Below, one piece after another: positions 21,244-31,270 of a DNA stretch of 64,000 nucleotides (the first letter of the stretch is position 1; the number at the start of each line of letters is the position of its first letter). Both the position numbers and the translations under genes were made by a program. The stretch spans positions 40,405-104,404 of the forward strand of contig BBZX01000012.1 in NCBI GenBank assembly GCA_001305055.1, read 5' to 3'. Source of the stretch: Clostridia bacterium UC5.1-1C12. GTDB lineage: Bacteria; Bacillota_I; Bacilli_A; Erysipelotrichales; Erysipelotrichaceae. The notes beneath the pieces were generated by a model. The model had not been told where the DNA came from. It saw nothing but the letters and a program-made list of their open reading frames with translations, and did not search any database.

Positions 21244-21882
21244 TTATTTCATTGCTGATCGAGTTTCATCGATGATTGCACGAATCTTTTTCGCATTTTC
21301 CGTGATTTCCTCAGATGTTCCTTTAGTCAGTAAACCGCCGAAGCCGCAGCATTCAGTACCTTTTTTTATCCAATCAGATAAGTTATCCAAAGTGATGCCT
21401 CCGGATGCAAGGATCGGCATAACAGGGATTGGGGTTTTTAGTACCGATACAAGCTCCGGGCCATAGAAATTGGAGATTGGGAAAGCTTTGATAAAGGAAG
21501 CACCAACTTCCATTGCTTCAACCATTTCTGTAATTGTGGTACAGCCAGGTGCATAAGGGATTTGATATCGATTGCATAATCTGGCAACTTCTTTGCTGAA
21601 ATTAGGGGCAATGATAAATTTAGCACCCTTAAGAATTGCTAAACGGGCCGTTTCCGCATCAAGTACCGTACCGGCGCCCACCACCAGCTGATTATTAAAT
21701 TTCTTATTAATCGCTTCAATCACTTCACCGGCATTAGGTAATGTATAGCTGATTTCCAATACATCAACTCCGCCGTTTAAACAGCCTTGGGCAATTTCAA
21801 TGCCGCGCTCAATGGTTTCCGTACGAACGATAGCCATCGCACCGGTTTTCTCAATTCTTGTTATGATATCTGTTTTAAACAT
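21244..21882 (-). CDS. eda: KDPG/KHG aldolase
   Basis: Class I aldolase splitting 2-keto-3-deoxy-6-phosphogluconate to pyruvate and glyceraldehyde 3-phosphate, or 4-hydroxy-2-oxoglutarate. The Schiff-base lysine is in FIKAFPISNFYGPELV; the catalytic Glu lies in VLEISYTLPNAGEVI. At 212 residues it is full length. It is the last gene of the PTS operon and suggests that the imported compound ends as a 2-keto-3-deoxy sugar acid. Confidence 0.92.
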   Translation of the reverse strand: MFKTDIITRIEKTGAMAIVRTETIERGIEIAQGCLNGGVDVLEISYTLPNAGEVIEAINKKFNNQLVVGAGTVLDAETARLAILKGAKFIIAPNFSKEVARLCNRYQIPYAPGCTTITEMVEAMEVGASFIKAFPISNFYGPELVSVLKTPIPVMPILASGGITLDNLSDWIKKGTECCGFGGLLTKGTSEEITENAKKIRAIIDETRSAMK

Positions 21883-21896
21883 AACGCATTCCCCTC

Positions 21897-22775
21897 TTAC
21901 AATTTATAATAAGCAAGTGCTGCTTTAATTTGTTCATCAGCCTCGGCTGGCAGCTTGCTTACCGGATAACGCGCATCCCCCACATTAATGCCTAAAAGAG
22001 TTACTGCTCTTTTCATCACTGACGGCACTGTTCCTAGCTTTAAAACACCACGCAGAACGTCAATATCCTTCTGTGCCTGCTCGGCTGCTTCCAAATTACC
22101 TTTTAGGTAATTTTCATAAATTGACACATCTAATTCCGCAATGACATTGCTTGTACCGGCGATAGCACCTGCGGCACCGATTTTTAAAGCCGGCAGAATT
22201 TTTGAATCAGAACCAACTAAAACTACGAAATCGCTGCCCTTGCCCGCATCAATATAACCCTGCATATTTTCCATGTTGCCGCTGCTGTCTTTAATGCCGG
22301 CAATATTCTTAACGCCAATCAATGATTTAACGGTTTCCGGTTCAATATTAATACCGGTATTCTTTGGTATGTTATACATGATAATTGGAATATTTACCGC
22401 TTCCGCAACCTTACGGTAATGATCCGCCAGTTCCTGCTGAGCAGGGGCGATAAAATAAGGTGCAATCACGGATAATGCATCGGCACCGACAGCTTCCATC
22501 CGCTGTGCCAATTTAATTGTTTCTTGAGTTCCGCATGCACCGGCACCGACATAAACCGGTACACGATGTGCTGCCTGATCGATTACAATTTTCGCAAATT
22601 CTACTTTTTCATCATCGCTCAGCACATGAAATTCTCCATTTGTGCCTAAAATAAACAAACCATGCACACCCTGACTGATCAGCTTATCGACCAACTGACG
22701 GGCAGCAGTTTCATTAATCTTCTGATTTTCATCAAAAGGAGTTACCATTGCGGTAATAATACCTTTTATTTCCAT
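21897..22775 (-). CDS. DapA/NanA-family pyruvate aldolase
   Basis: Dihydrodipicolinate synthase superfamily, class I pyruvate-dependent TIM barrel. It has GTNGEFHVLSDDEKVEF, the catalytic tyrosine in IMYNIPKNTG and the Schiff-base lysine in IAGIKDSSGN. The operon context makes a role as a sugar-acid aldolase (KdgA-like) more likely than lysine synthesis. I start at 22775 (MEIKGIITAMVTPF); the longer ORF runs back into the SIS gene and its extra residues are not family-like. Confidence 0.88.
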   Translation of the reverse strand: MEIKGIITAMVTPFDENQKINETAARQLVDKLISQGVHGLFILGTNGEFHVLSDDEKVEFAKIVIDQAAHRVPVYVGAGACGTQETIKLAQRMEAVGADALSVIAPYFIAPAQQELADHYRKVAEAVNIPIIMYNIPKNTGINIEPETVKSLIGVKNIAGIKDSSGNMENMQGYIDAGKGSDFVVLVGSDSKILPALKIGAAGAIAGTSNVIAELDVSIYENYLKGNLEAAEQAQKDIDVLRGVLKLGTVPSVMKRAVTLLGINVGDARYPVSKLPAEADEQIKAALAYYKL

Positions 22776-22785
22776 AGTTTCTTTC

Positions 22786-23392
22786 CTACTTTCCTTCTCT
22801 GATCGACTGACCAAGCGCACCGCCTGGATGCCATCTAACATATTCCTGCGGTGTTAAACCACGGGTTTCCTGAAGTAAAACACTTAAGCTTTGAAGCATG
22901 ACAATTTCTGCCAAAATAGATGCACGCGGCGGCTTATTTAATGGATCACCCTCATGTTTTACACCAGCAATCAGTGCAACTTCCGCACTCTTTGCCAGCC
23001 ATGAATCCGGATTGCCGGTTACTGCGATGATTTTAGCACCGTTCTTTTTCAATGTTTTCAACGGTTGCCTTTAATTCTGATGTTTCACCGCTGTTGGAAA
23101 TGGCGATGACCACATCCCCGCTGAGTACCTGACCGGCACTGCCATGGACAGCTTCTGTCCCATGCAGTTCATAAGTTGGCGTACCGGTAGATGAAAGCAG
23201 TGAAGCCGCATAGCCAGCTACATGCCCTGGTTTGCCGATACCTGTCACATGCAACCGATTATTTTTAGCTTCCGCAGCCAGAATCAAATCCTTTGCCTTT
23301 TCAATAGCAGAATAATCAATGTGATTGATATAATTTTGTATTTCAGAGAATTCAATATCAAGGAATTCTTTGATTACTTTCTTTGTTTCCAT
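22786..23392 (-). CDS. SIS-domain sugar isomerase, KpsF/GutQ-like (frameshift)
   Basis: A single SIS domain like that of arabinose-5-phosphate isomerases: VTGIGKPGHVAGYAASLLSSTG, ISNSGETSELK, and the closing RWHPGGALGQSIREGK. It has no CBS domains. The frame breaks near 23045 (six A as five, restoring ENIEKKNGAKIIAVTG), and the corrected protein has about 202 residues. Its place between two aldolases suggests an aldose/ketose-phosphate isomerisation step in the pathway. Confidence 0.88.
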
Positions 23393-23402
23393 AGATCCTC
23401 CT

Positions 23403-24158
23403 TCATTTAATAATGTTCTGATAGCCTTTAATATATTGCTTTAAACCATCACGCAGTATATTTACGTCAATTGCTGAGATAAGCAGATCAATATCATTCC
23501 TGAATTCTTTAATTAAAGGCAGCGGTCCGATTATCCCAAAGCCCTTCTCTGCCCTTTTACAAGCATCTGCAACCTTGCGAATCAAAGCCAGCTCATCAGG
23601 ATGCATCATATTATCGGGGTTGCCCATGGATATTCCCAGATCTGCAGGACCGACAATTAAAGCGTCGATGCCTTCTACCTGTACGATTTCATCGACATTA
23701 TCAACACCCTTAACCGTTTCAATTTGCGCGATCGTAATTGTTTCTTGATTCAGTTCACGCATATTTTCCTGATGATTGCCTGATGGTTTGTAGAATGTAT
23801 TGGCACCACCTGAATAGCTGCGGCTGCCAAGCGGCGGATACTTGCTCCACTGCACCAGCTGCCTGGCCTGTTCACTTGTTTCAATCATCGGTACCATTAC
23901 ACCCTTGGCCCCACAGTCAAGCACTCTTGATACATCACTTCTCGCAAGCTGCGCTGCTCTGACAATTGACGGTATCCTAATGCCATTACCCATCAGCATC
24001 AGATCATGCAGCCGATCATAAGGAATCATCCCGTGCTCACAATCATAAAAAATAAAATCCATGCCTGCATCCTTTGCCATGATCAACATCGCTGGATCAT
24101 CAACAATCTTTATCAGTGCAGCGAATAATGGCTGCTGTTTCATTTTACTTTTAATCAT
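23403..24158 (-). CDS. HpcH/HpaI-family aldolase
   Basis: Class II (metal-dependent) pyruvate aldolase of the 2-keto-3-deoxyglucarate / 4-hydroxy-2-oxoheptanedioate type. Metal ligands are expected at Glu in ITIAQIETVKG and Asp in IVGPADLGISMG; DFIFYDCEHG is also typical. At 251 residues it is full length. It is the first enzyme gene after the PTS genes; the ribosome site is AAGGAG. The substrate is not determinable from sequence. Confidence 0.9.
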   Translation of the reverse strand: MIKSKMKQQPLFAALIKIVDDPAMLIMAKDAGMDFIFYDCEHGMIPYDRLHDLMLMGNGIRIPSIVRAAQLARSDVSRVLDCGAKGVMVPMIETSEQARQLVQWSKYPPLGSRSYSGGANTFYKPSGNHQENMRELNQETITIAQIETVKGVDNVDEIVQVEGIDALIVGPADLGISMGNPDNMMHPDELALIRKVADACKRAEKGFGIIGPLPLIKEFRNDIDLLISAIDVNILRDGLKQYIKGYQNIIK

Positions 24159-24171
24159 ACGCTCTCCTTAA

Positions 24172-24204
24172 AAAGCAAGAACAAGGAATTTTCACTCCTT
24201 GTTC
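24172..24204 (-). terminator. Internal terminator-like hairpin between PTS and aldolase genes
   Basis: On the minus strand GAACAAGGA pairs perfectly with TCCTTGTTC and TTGCTTTTT follows. It lies inside the operon, so it probably lowers expression of the enzymes relative to the transporter. Confidence 0.65.
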
Positions 24205-24224
24205 CTGTACAGCTATGAATCTAA

Positions 24225-25501
24225 TTAGTGGAAAATGCTTAATACCTTGTACAAGAGTGTTCCGACAATATTGTAGTCGATGTTCGGGAATGAAGCACCG
24301 GCAATCCCCAGTGTTTCAAATACCGGATAAAGAACCAGAGGTAAAGCAACTAAACCTATACCCACTAAGAATGAACCGGCAAGAGCGCCCTTCCATCCAC
24401 CATAAGCATTACCGAATACACCGCAAGTACCGCCTGAGAAGAAACAGATACCAGCAGCTGGAATCATAATTACCGGACTCTTAAACAGAACCATCATTGC
24501 CATACCGAACAGACCGCCTAAGAATGCACCGACGAACCCGATAACAACTGCAGTAGGTGCAAATGGGAAAATAGCAGGACAGTCAACAGCTGGTTTAGAA
24601 TTAGGAATATATTTTTCAGAGATAGCAACGAATGCAGCTGTGATTTCTGCGATGAACTGACGAACACCATAAATCAATACGCTCATGCCAGCAGCAAATT
24701 GCAGACCTTGCAGCAGCGGATATACAAACCATAAATCATTGCCTGACATTGCCAATACTATTTCCATGTTGCCTGTTGCAACGCACGCGAATACAGCAAT
24801 ATAGAATAATACAACCATGAAGCATGCAATTGAGAAGATAAAATCACGGAATAATTCAAAGAATTTAGGCATGTTCACATTGCTTGAATCAGATTTTTCT
24901 TTTGAACCAGCAAATAATTTACCGACATAACCAGAGAAAGCATAACCAATACAGTTAAAGTGACCCATTGCCAGATTGTCAGAACCGGTTATCTTATTCA
25001 TAAACGGCTGACAGAGCGTTGGCAGTGCAGCACCGCAGAAACCTAAAACGATACCGCCGCCGATAATTGTAACCGGCATTGGCAGACCCACAGCGATAAA
25101 TACTAATGCAAGTACACATGCGAAATATAAGAAATGCTGACCCGTTAAGAAGATTGCTTTAAATGGGGTAAACTTAGCAATCACCAAGTTAGCAACAAAC
25201 CCTACTAACAGTACAAGTGCTACCTCAGTTCCATAAGTATTTAATGCCATACCGGTAGCAACCTCTACCTGAGTTGTAACACCGTCAATTCCAAACCCTG
25301 TATTAAATAATGTAGTAAAATTAGCAACGATCGTTGAGATGGCGCTTGAACCAATATTGAAGATCATAAAGCCATAATCGTTTTTGCAGTTCCTGAGATT
25401 ACTTCAGTTGCTGACTTCTTTTGCAGCAGCAGACCGATAAGAGCGATTAAACCAACGATCAGCGATGTATTCCTGACTTGTCCTAATAATGCATCTAACA
25501 T
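24225..25501 (-). CDS. PTS ascorbate-type transporter, EIIC (frameshift)
   Basis: Membrane subunit of an L-ascorbate-family (SgaT/UlaA) PTS, with ten or more hydrophobic segments and GHFNCIGYAFSGYVGKLF. The frame breaks near 25372 (GGG as GG, restoring AKTIMGFMIFNIGSS), so the true start is the ATG at 25501 (MLDALLGQVRNTSLIVGLIALIGLLL) after a GGGAGG site. About 425 residues, normal for the family. It transports and, with EIIA and EIIB, phosphorylates a sugar acid or related compound. Confidence 0.9.
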
Positions 25502-25529
25502 ATTCTTTTTCCTCCCTTAAGTTTTATAA

Positions 25530-25808
25530 CTATTTTTTAGTATCTAAGAATTCATTTAATTTTGCTTTGATTTCATCTTTATCAACAATGTTGCGGATAC
25601 CGACAGCAAATGGAACCTTATCTTTCAATTCCATCATCAGATCCTCCATGGTGATAACCAGATCCCCATTAAAACCGATTAATGAATCAAGATTTCCATG
25701 TTCAGTAACGATTTCCATGCTATTTTCTTTTATAACCTGATCAACTTTAATCTTCAGCAGCATGCTTGAACCCATGCCCGCACGGCAGCAAACTAATGCT
25801 TTGTACAT
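25530..25808 (-). CDS. PTS ascorbate-type EIIB
   Basis: Cytoplasmic phosphoryl-transfer subunit of 92 residues. The phospho-cysteine loop is ALVCCRAGMGSSMLLK at the N-terminus. It lies between EIIA and EIIC, the usual arrangement for stand-alone SgaB/UlaB proteins. Confidence 0.92.
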   Translation of the reverse strand: MYKALVCCRAGMGSSMLLKIKVDQVIKENSMEIVTEHGNLDSLIGFNGDLVITMEDLMMELKDKVPFAVGIRNIVDKDEIKAKLNEFLDTKK

Positions 25809-25828
25809 ATGTGTACCTCCTTTTCTAC

Positions 25829-26269
25829 CTAATGGTTTAAATAATCAATGACTTCTTTTGGATCGTTTGTTTTATCCAATAATTCAAAAAACTCTTTGTT
25901 TTCAAGTAATTCAGCTAAATCAGCCAATGCGCCAAGATGTGAGTTGTTGTCTTTAGCACTTAGACAAAACAGATACTTCACTGGATCATTGTCAGCATTG
26001 CCAAAGGCAACCGGCACTTTCAAAGTCGCGATACCAATAGCACTTTCTAAGGCACCGGTTTCCGGCCGGGCATGCGGCAGCGCTACATGAGGTGTGATAA
26101 CAATGTATGGACCTGCTGTTTTTACTGAATCGATAATTGCATCAATATAGCTAGCTTTAATCTTGCCTTCTTCTTCCAGCGGCTTAGCGGCCTCTCTTAC
26201 TGCATCTTCCCAGTTATCGGCTTCTATCTGCAGCCGAATCAATTTCTCACTCGTTAAATCTTTAAGCAT
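25829..26269 (-). CDS. PTS EIIA, fructose/ascorbate type
   Basis: EIIA subunit with phosphohistidine in ITPHVALPHARPETGALE. About 146 residues. I start at the ATG at 26269, since AAGGAGGTG precedes it. It is first in the operon and is clearly related to the EIIA domain of the regulator at 17437-19528, which supports their pairing. Confidence 0.92.
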   Translation of the reverse strand: MLKDLTSEKLIRLQIEADNWEDAVREAAKPLEEEGKIKASYIDAIIDSVKTAGPYIVITPHVALPHARPETGALESAIGIATLKVPVAFGNADNDPVKYLFCLSAKDNNSHLGALADLAELLENKEFFELLDKTNDPKEVIDYLNH

Positions 26270-26344
26270 GTGGATCACCTCCTTGTGATTCTGTAAGCTT
26301 ACACAGGCGGATGATTTATTTCATCTCTTCCCTTTACACTTGTG

Positions 26345-26374
26345 ATTTTAAAGCATAATCAAAACGCTTTCAAT
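26345..26374 (-). promoter_or_regulatory. Promoter with overlapping cre site for the PTS/aldolase operon
   Basis: Minus strand TTGAAA, 17 bases, TAAAAT (26373 to 26345). TTGAAAGCGTTTTGAT, which starts at the -35, matches the CcpA cre consensus at all but one position. Confidence 0.7.
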
Positions 26375-26449
26375 CCTTTTAGAGTTCAAGATTTGTGTCT
26401 GCACAATACAATTGTTAAACTGATGAAAAGCTTGATTTAATAGGCTTTA

Positions 26450-26498
26450 CAAGCATTTTAAAGAAGCACTTCAAGCATTTTATGGCAAGCTTTTTTTA
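26450..26498. repeat. CAAGC direct repeats upstream of the PTS promoter
   Basis: CAAGCATTTTA occurs exactly at 26450-26460 and 26472-26482 (22 bp apart), and CAAGCTTTTTTTA follows at 26486-26498. Their position about 75-125 bp upstream of the -35 fits activator sites, most simply for the PRD regulator. Confidence 0.5.
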
Positions 26499-26584
26499 GT
26501 CTTAATTTTTGTATGATGCAAACACAAAAACTGAACGCATGGATATGGTTTAAAAGATAATCAGCATTACTAAATAAGAATAAA

Positions 26585-26650
26585 CTAAAAAAGTGGTTCA
26601 AGCACTTAAAGATGATTTTCCATCTTATTAAATGCCCTGAACCACATTTT
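26585..26650 (-). terminator. Terminator of the galactose operon
   Basis: On the minus strand GTGGTTCA pairs with TGAACCAC around an inner AAGATGG/ATCATCTT stem, and TTTTTT follows. It is about 60 bases after the mglC stop. Confidence 0.8.
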
Positions 26651-26711
26651 ATCTAAACCTGAATCTTGAATTAATTATAACTATTACAAAGCGTTATTTT
26701 TCTTATAGTTT

Positions 26712-28365
26712 TTATTTCTTCTGAACGTACTTCAGACAGTCCAAAGTAACTGCTGTGATAATGATAATGCCTTCAAATACGAATTGAAGATTTGTATCAA
26801 TACCAAGAATCGTCAGTGAGTAGATTAATACAGTGAAAATAAGTACGCCGACTACTACACCTGAAATCTTACCAATACCGCCAGTAAAGGATACGCCGCC
26901 TACTACGCAGGCTGCAATTGCATCCATCTCCCAGCCTTGGCCATATGCCGCAGAACCAGAACCGATCATTCTTGCACATTCAAGCCATGAACCAAAGCCA
27001 TAAAGAATACCAGCCAGAATAAATGCACCCATGGTTACCCAGAATACTGAAATGCCAGAAACTGCTGCTGCTTCCGGATTACCGCCGACTGCATATAAAT
27101 TCTTACCAAAAGTTGTCTTGTTCCAAATAAACCATACAATTGCAATCGCTACGACTGCCCATAAAATAATCGTTGGGAAACCGCCGATTCTTGGAATGAT
27201 CATCTTCGGAATTGACGGATCGATGGCACCAAATGATACACCCTTAGTCGCATAAGTAACTAAACCAAAGATAACCAGCATATTAGCCATTGTAGAAATA
27301 AATGGATGCATCTTAAATCTTGCGGTAAAGAAGCCTGCAATAGCGGTAAAGAATGTACATAATAGAACACACATTACCAGTGCAAAGATCATTCGAACAC
27401 CAATCGGCATGCCTGTAAAATCAAACACGTGACCAAATACCGCACCGGTATTGATTCCCTGATGCATGATAATGGTTGCCGTCGTCATACCCATACCAAC
27501 CATACGTCCGATTGAAAGATCGGTACCGGTCAGCAAGATCAAACCCGCAACACCAAGCGCTAAGAACATTCTCGGTGATGCCTGCTGTAAAATATTTAAA
27601 ACATTGTTGAAGGTCAGCAGCGGAACACCCTTGATGATAGGGTAGCGATACACAGACCAATAAAAATTAAGATAATCGCAATATATAAGCCATTATTCAG
27701 CAAGAATGTCCGTTTGTTAAATGAATATTTATAATTCTCCCATTTCTGCATTCTTGATTCCATAAAGGTGAATTTAGATAAACGCAGCAAGTCAATCAGG
27801 TGATACTGCCATACAAAGGCAGCATGCCTTCTGTCTTTAATTTGCTGAAGCTCTTTATCTAACTCCATTTTGGCATCAAACATCCGGTTCTTATGAACAT
27901 ACTTTTCATCTTTAATTTCCTGATGATCAGAAATTTTTGCCAAAGTATCTTTATGTTTTTTTCTAATTCCGCAATTTTTTTATTATATGCTTCCTTAGCC
28001 TGTATTTTTTCCTGTTCGCAGCTTTCTTTTAATAGCTGATAATAATCTGAATCAAAGTACGCTTTTAAATATGCAATCGCATCATTGATCAATTTTGAAA
28101 CCTCATCCTTATTATTTGCCTCAACGTTTTTTGCTTTTGCCAGCTGCTCATTATATTCCTTGATTCTATTTTCTTTCTCTTCCTTTTGTATACTGCGATC
28201 CCGTTTTAAAGTATCAATATTATTTTGAAGAGCAACTACACGATTGGTGCCGTCGGCTCTGAGATCATCAATCTTTTCTTGTATTTTGCCTACATAATCC
28301 TCAATGGGCTGCCGCAGTTGCTGTTCCTGTTCAGCCGTTAGGATCTTATCGTTTCCTTTCGCCAT
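26712..28365 (-). CDS. mglC: Galactose ABC permease with long coiled-coil N-terminus (two frameshifts)
   Basis: The C-terminal part is a ribose/galactose-type permease: GLILLTGTDLSIGRMVGMG, KTTFGKNLYAVGGNPEAAAVSGI and ACVVGGVSFTGGIG are signature segments. About 220 residues precede the first membrane helix and are highly charged and helical (KEEKENRIKEYNEQLAKAK, KELQQIKDRRHAAFVWQYH). The frame breaks near 27955 (eight A as seven, joining LEKKHKDTLAKISDHQ) and near 27650 (one lost base at the first membrane helix). Corrected length is about 550 residues, versus about 340 for the E. coli protein. Confidence 0.85.
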
Positions 28366-28382
28366 ATTAATTCATCTCCCTG

Positions 28383-29890
28383 TTATAGATATTTCGCACT
28401 GAGTCTTAAAAGTTCTTCCTGGTTTGTCTCTTTAGTATTCACGATGCCAGACAACCGCCCATTCGACATGACACCAATACGGTTTGTTATACCGAGAATC
28501 TCCGGCATTTCCGATGAAACAACGATAATTGTCTTGCCCTGTTTCGCCATATTGATAATTAATTCATAGATTTCATATTTCGCACCAACATCTATTCCGC
28601 GTGTAGGTTCATCCATCATAAAAATCTTCGGTGCACGTTCCAGCCATTTTCCAAATATAACCTTTTGCTGATTTCCTCCGGACAGACTGGAAATCTTATC
28701 GTCAGGCCCCATGCACTTGGTATGCATGATTTTGATTTCATTAGAAGTAGCTTTGATCATTTTAGATTCAGAAAGAGCTACACCTGACTTATACCGGTCT
28801 AGATTGGCAATTGTCGTATTAAAAGTCAAATCACCCTTCAGGAATATACCATTCGCCTTTCGCTCTTCGGTAATCATTGCGAAGCCATTCTCCATAGCCT
28901 CTTTAGCACTGCTGAAATTCATCAGCTGATTCTTATAATAGACGCGTCCGGCCGCTCTTGTACGAACACCAAAAATGGTTTCTAAAAGCTCTGTACGGCC
29001 AGCGCCTACCAAACCATATAAACCGAAGATTTCCCCTTCTTTCACATCAAAGGATATATCTTGTAAATGCGGTTCAAATTTAGTAGACAGATGCTGAATG
29101 GACAGGATGTTTTCACCCGGTGTATTGTCTACCGGCGGAAAACGGTTATCCAATGAACGGCCAACCATTGCAGATATTAAATCATTCATGTTAGCCTCTT
29201 GGGTACTCTTTGTCGCAACCAATTTACCATCACGAAGTACCGATATCTCATCACAAATCTCAAAAATCTCATCCATCTTATGAGAAATATAAATAAGGGC
29301 GATTCCCTGTTCTTTTAACTTTCTCATCATCTCGAAGAGCTTGTTCACCTCCTGCACCGTCAATGACGATGTAGGCTCATCCAGAACAATCACCTGTGAA
29401 TTATAGGAAATTGCCTTTGCGATTTCACACATTTGCCGCTGGGAAACCGACATATTGCGCATCGGCTGCGTAAGATTTACAGTCATCCCCAGCTTTCTGA
29501 AAAGCTCAGAAGCTTCTTTTTCATTCTGCCTTCATCAACCACACCCAAGGAATTGACCGGATAACGGCCCAGAAAAAGATTATCGATTACATTTCTTTCC
29601 AGGCATTGATTCAGTTCCTGATGCACCATCGCGATACCATTTTCCAGGGCATCTTTGGGACCGGAAAAGCTTACTTCCTTCCCCTTTAAATAGATATTGC
29701 CCTCATCTTTCTGATAGGTACCAAACAGGCACTTCATCATGGTTGACTTACCGGCGCCATTCTCACCCATAAGTCCCATAACAGTTCCGCGTTTCACATC
29801 CAGATCGATATGATCCAGAACTCTGTTTCGGCCAAATGACTTGCTCATACCGCGTATTGATAAGACGATATCATCTTTCTTATCTGTCAT
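28383..29890 (-). CDS. mglA: Galactose ABC transporter ATP-binding protein (frameshift)
   Basis: Double ATPase of the sugar ABC importer family. The first domain has the P-loop GLMGENGAGKSTMMK; its ABC signature region carries SVSQRQM. The second has GLYGLVGAGRTELLE and LSGGNQQKVIFGKWL, typical of MglA/RbsA. The frame breaks near 29516 (six A as five, restoring RMKKEASELFRKLGMTVN), so both pieces form one protein of about 502 residues. Confidence 0.93.
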
Positions 29891-29938
29891 TGTTCTTACT
29901 CCTCTGTTTAAAAAAGCTGCATTGCCGTAAATAGGTTC

Positions 29939-29962
29939 TTAGGGAGAATTTCTTCTCCCTAA
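29939..29962 (-). other. Perfect hairpin between mglB and mglA
   Basis: TTAGGGAGAA-GAAA-TTCTCCCTAA is a perfect ten-base stem with a GAAA tetraloop and no T-run. It probably protects or processes the mRNA so that more binding protein than ATPase is made. Confidence 0.6.
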
Positions 29963-29982
29963 TCGCCTTTAATTAATAAATA

Positions 29983-31263
29983 TTATTGATTTAATAAACT
30001 TGTATAAGATGCCGCATTATCGGTCTTAACCATGTTAATAGCAAAGGCATCAAACTGACTAGGGTTACCAAGACGGTTTGTAATATTAGATTCTGTTTGA
30101 CCATCGCCGCCGATATATTCAACTTTTAGATTCAGAAGCTTGTCATATTTTTGCAGTAACGGCTGATAAGTAGATCCTAAGAAATTATCTGCAGAGTTAT
30201 AGATATTCAGCCATACATTCTTAGTAGGATGAGCTGCTTCATCAAGCTGATTAGATACTGGAGCGTAAACCATTGTAGAATCCATGAAATCCTTATAGTT
30301 GTCAGCTGTAACAGCAACATTTAATGCATAATAAGAACGTTCATCAGCATTGTATTTGAAAACATCAGCACTCAGTACATTACCCGCATCATCAGCAGTA
30401 CCGATACCTGTATCGATGTCTACACCATCAAGTGCATTACGAAGAACACGCAGTGTTAAATATGCCTGTACGTCAGCATGCTGACTGATTGTTCCGCCAT
30501 AACCTTCAGCGATAGCAGCAACAGCATCACTATTAGCATCATAACCAAAAGTAGCTACTTTATTATCTTTTGACCATGCGTTAAACATGGACATACCCAT
30601 ACCATCATTATTAGAAACTACGATATCAATTTGATCACCAAATGAAGAAGCCCAAGTACCGATAGCGTTACCTGCTGTTGCAGCGTCCCATGTTGCACCT
30701 GCAGAGTTCTTCATTTCCTGTGAAGCAAGTTCACGAACGATATAAGTCTTACCATTAATTTCAAGTGTTCCATCTTGAACGATAGTTGTTGTTCCTTCAG
30801 TGTTTGTTCCGATTGGATCACTGTTAACATTACCATCTTTATCTACGGCTGTGCCTAGTGCTTTACGAACACCTCTGGTACGTGCGATTGAGTCATTATG
30901 TCCGATATCGCCGATAGCCAGAACATAACCGATGATACCGTCACCATTGCGGTCAATCGTATCAATGTTCTTTTCAACGTAATCCATAACCATTGTACCT
31001 TGAAGTTCTGCACCTTGATTAGCATCGAAACCAACATAATATGTGTCTTTGTTGAAATTCAGCGCGTTCATATCAAGTTCGCCAGTGGCGCTGCTTGATG
31101 GCTGACGGTTAAACCAAACTAATGGTTTATCCTTGTTGGCAACTTCCGCAGTTCCGGGGTCCGACGGGTTATCTGTAGGTTTGTCGTTTCCGCTGCAGCC
31201 TGCAACAGCAAATACCATTGCAGAAGCCATACTTACTGCTAATGCTTTTTTGAGTAATTTCAT
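29983..31263 (-). CDS. mglB: Galactose/glucose-binding lipoprotein
   Basis: Substrate-binding protein of the mgl importer. It is a lipoprotein (VFAVAGCSGN) of 426 residues, longer than E. coli MglB. The calcium-loop region DRNGDGIIGYVLAIGDIGHNDS matches the galactose-binding-protein pattern, and VVSNNDGMGMSMFNAW lies at the second half of the site. It is the first transport gene and follows a regulated leader. Confidence 0.92.
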   Translation of the reverse strand: MKLLKKALAVSMASAMVFAVAGCSGNDKPTDNPSDPGTAEVANKDKPLVWFNRQPSSSATGELDMNALNFNKDTYYVGFDANQGAELQGTMVMDYVEKNIDTIDRNGDGIIGYVLAIGDIGHNDSIARTRGVRKALGTAVDKDGNVNSDPIGTNTEGTTTIVQDGTLEINGKTYIVRELASQEMKNSAGATWDAATAGNAIGTWASSFGDQIDIVVSNNDGMGMSMFNAWSKDNKVATFGYDANSDAVAAIAEGYGGTISQHADVQAYLTLRVLRNALDGVDIDTGIGTADDAGNVLSADVFKYNADERSYYALNVAVTADNYKDFMDSTMVYAPVSNQLDEAAHPTKNVWLNIYNSADNFLGSTYQPLLQKYDKLLNLKVEYIGGDGQTESNITNRLGNPSQFDAFAINMVKTDNAASYTSLLNQ

Positions 31264-31270
31264 AATAAAT

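Noticed and set aside
26500..26500. Sigma-54 promoter (TGGCA near 26484) for the PTS operon
   Set aside because: No matching TTGC element at the needed spacing in the right direction, and the regulator lacks an AAA+ sigma-54 domain. A sigma-A promoter with a cre site is present.
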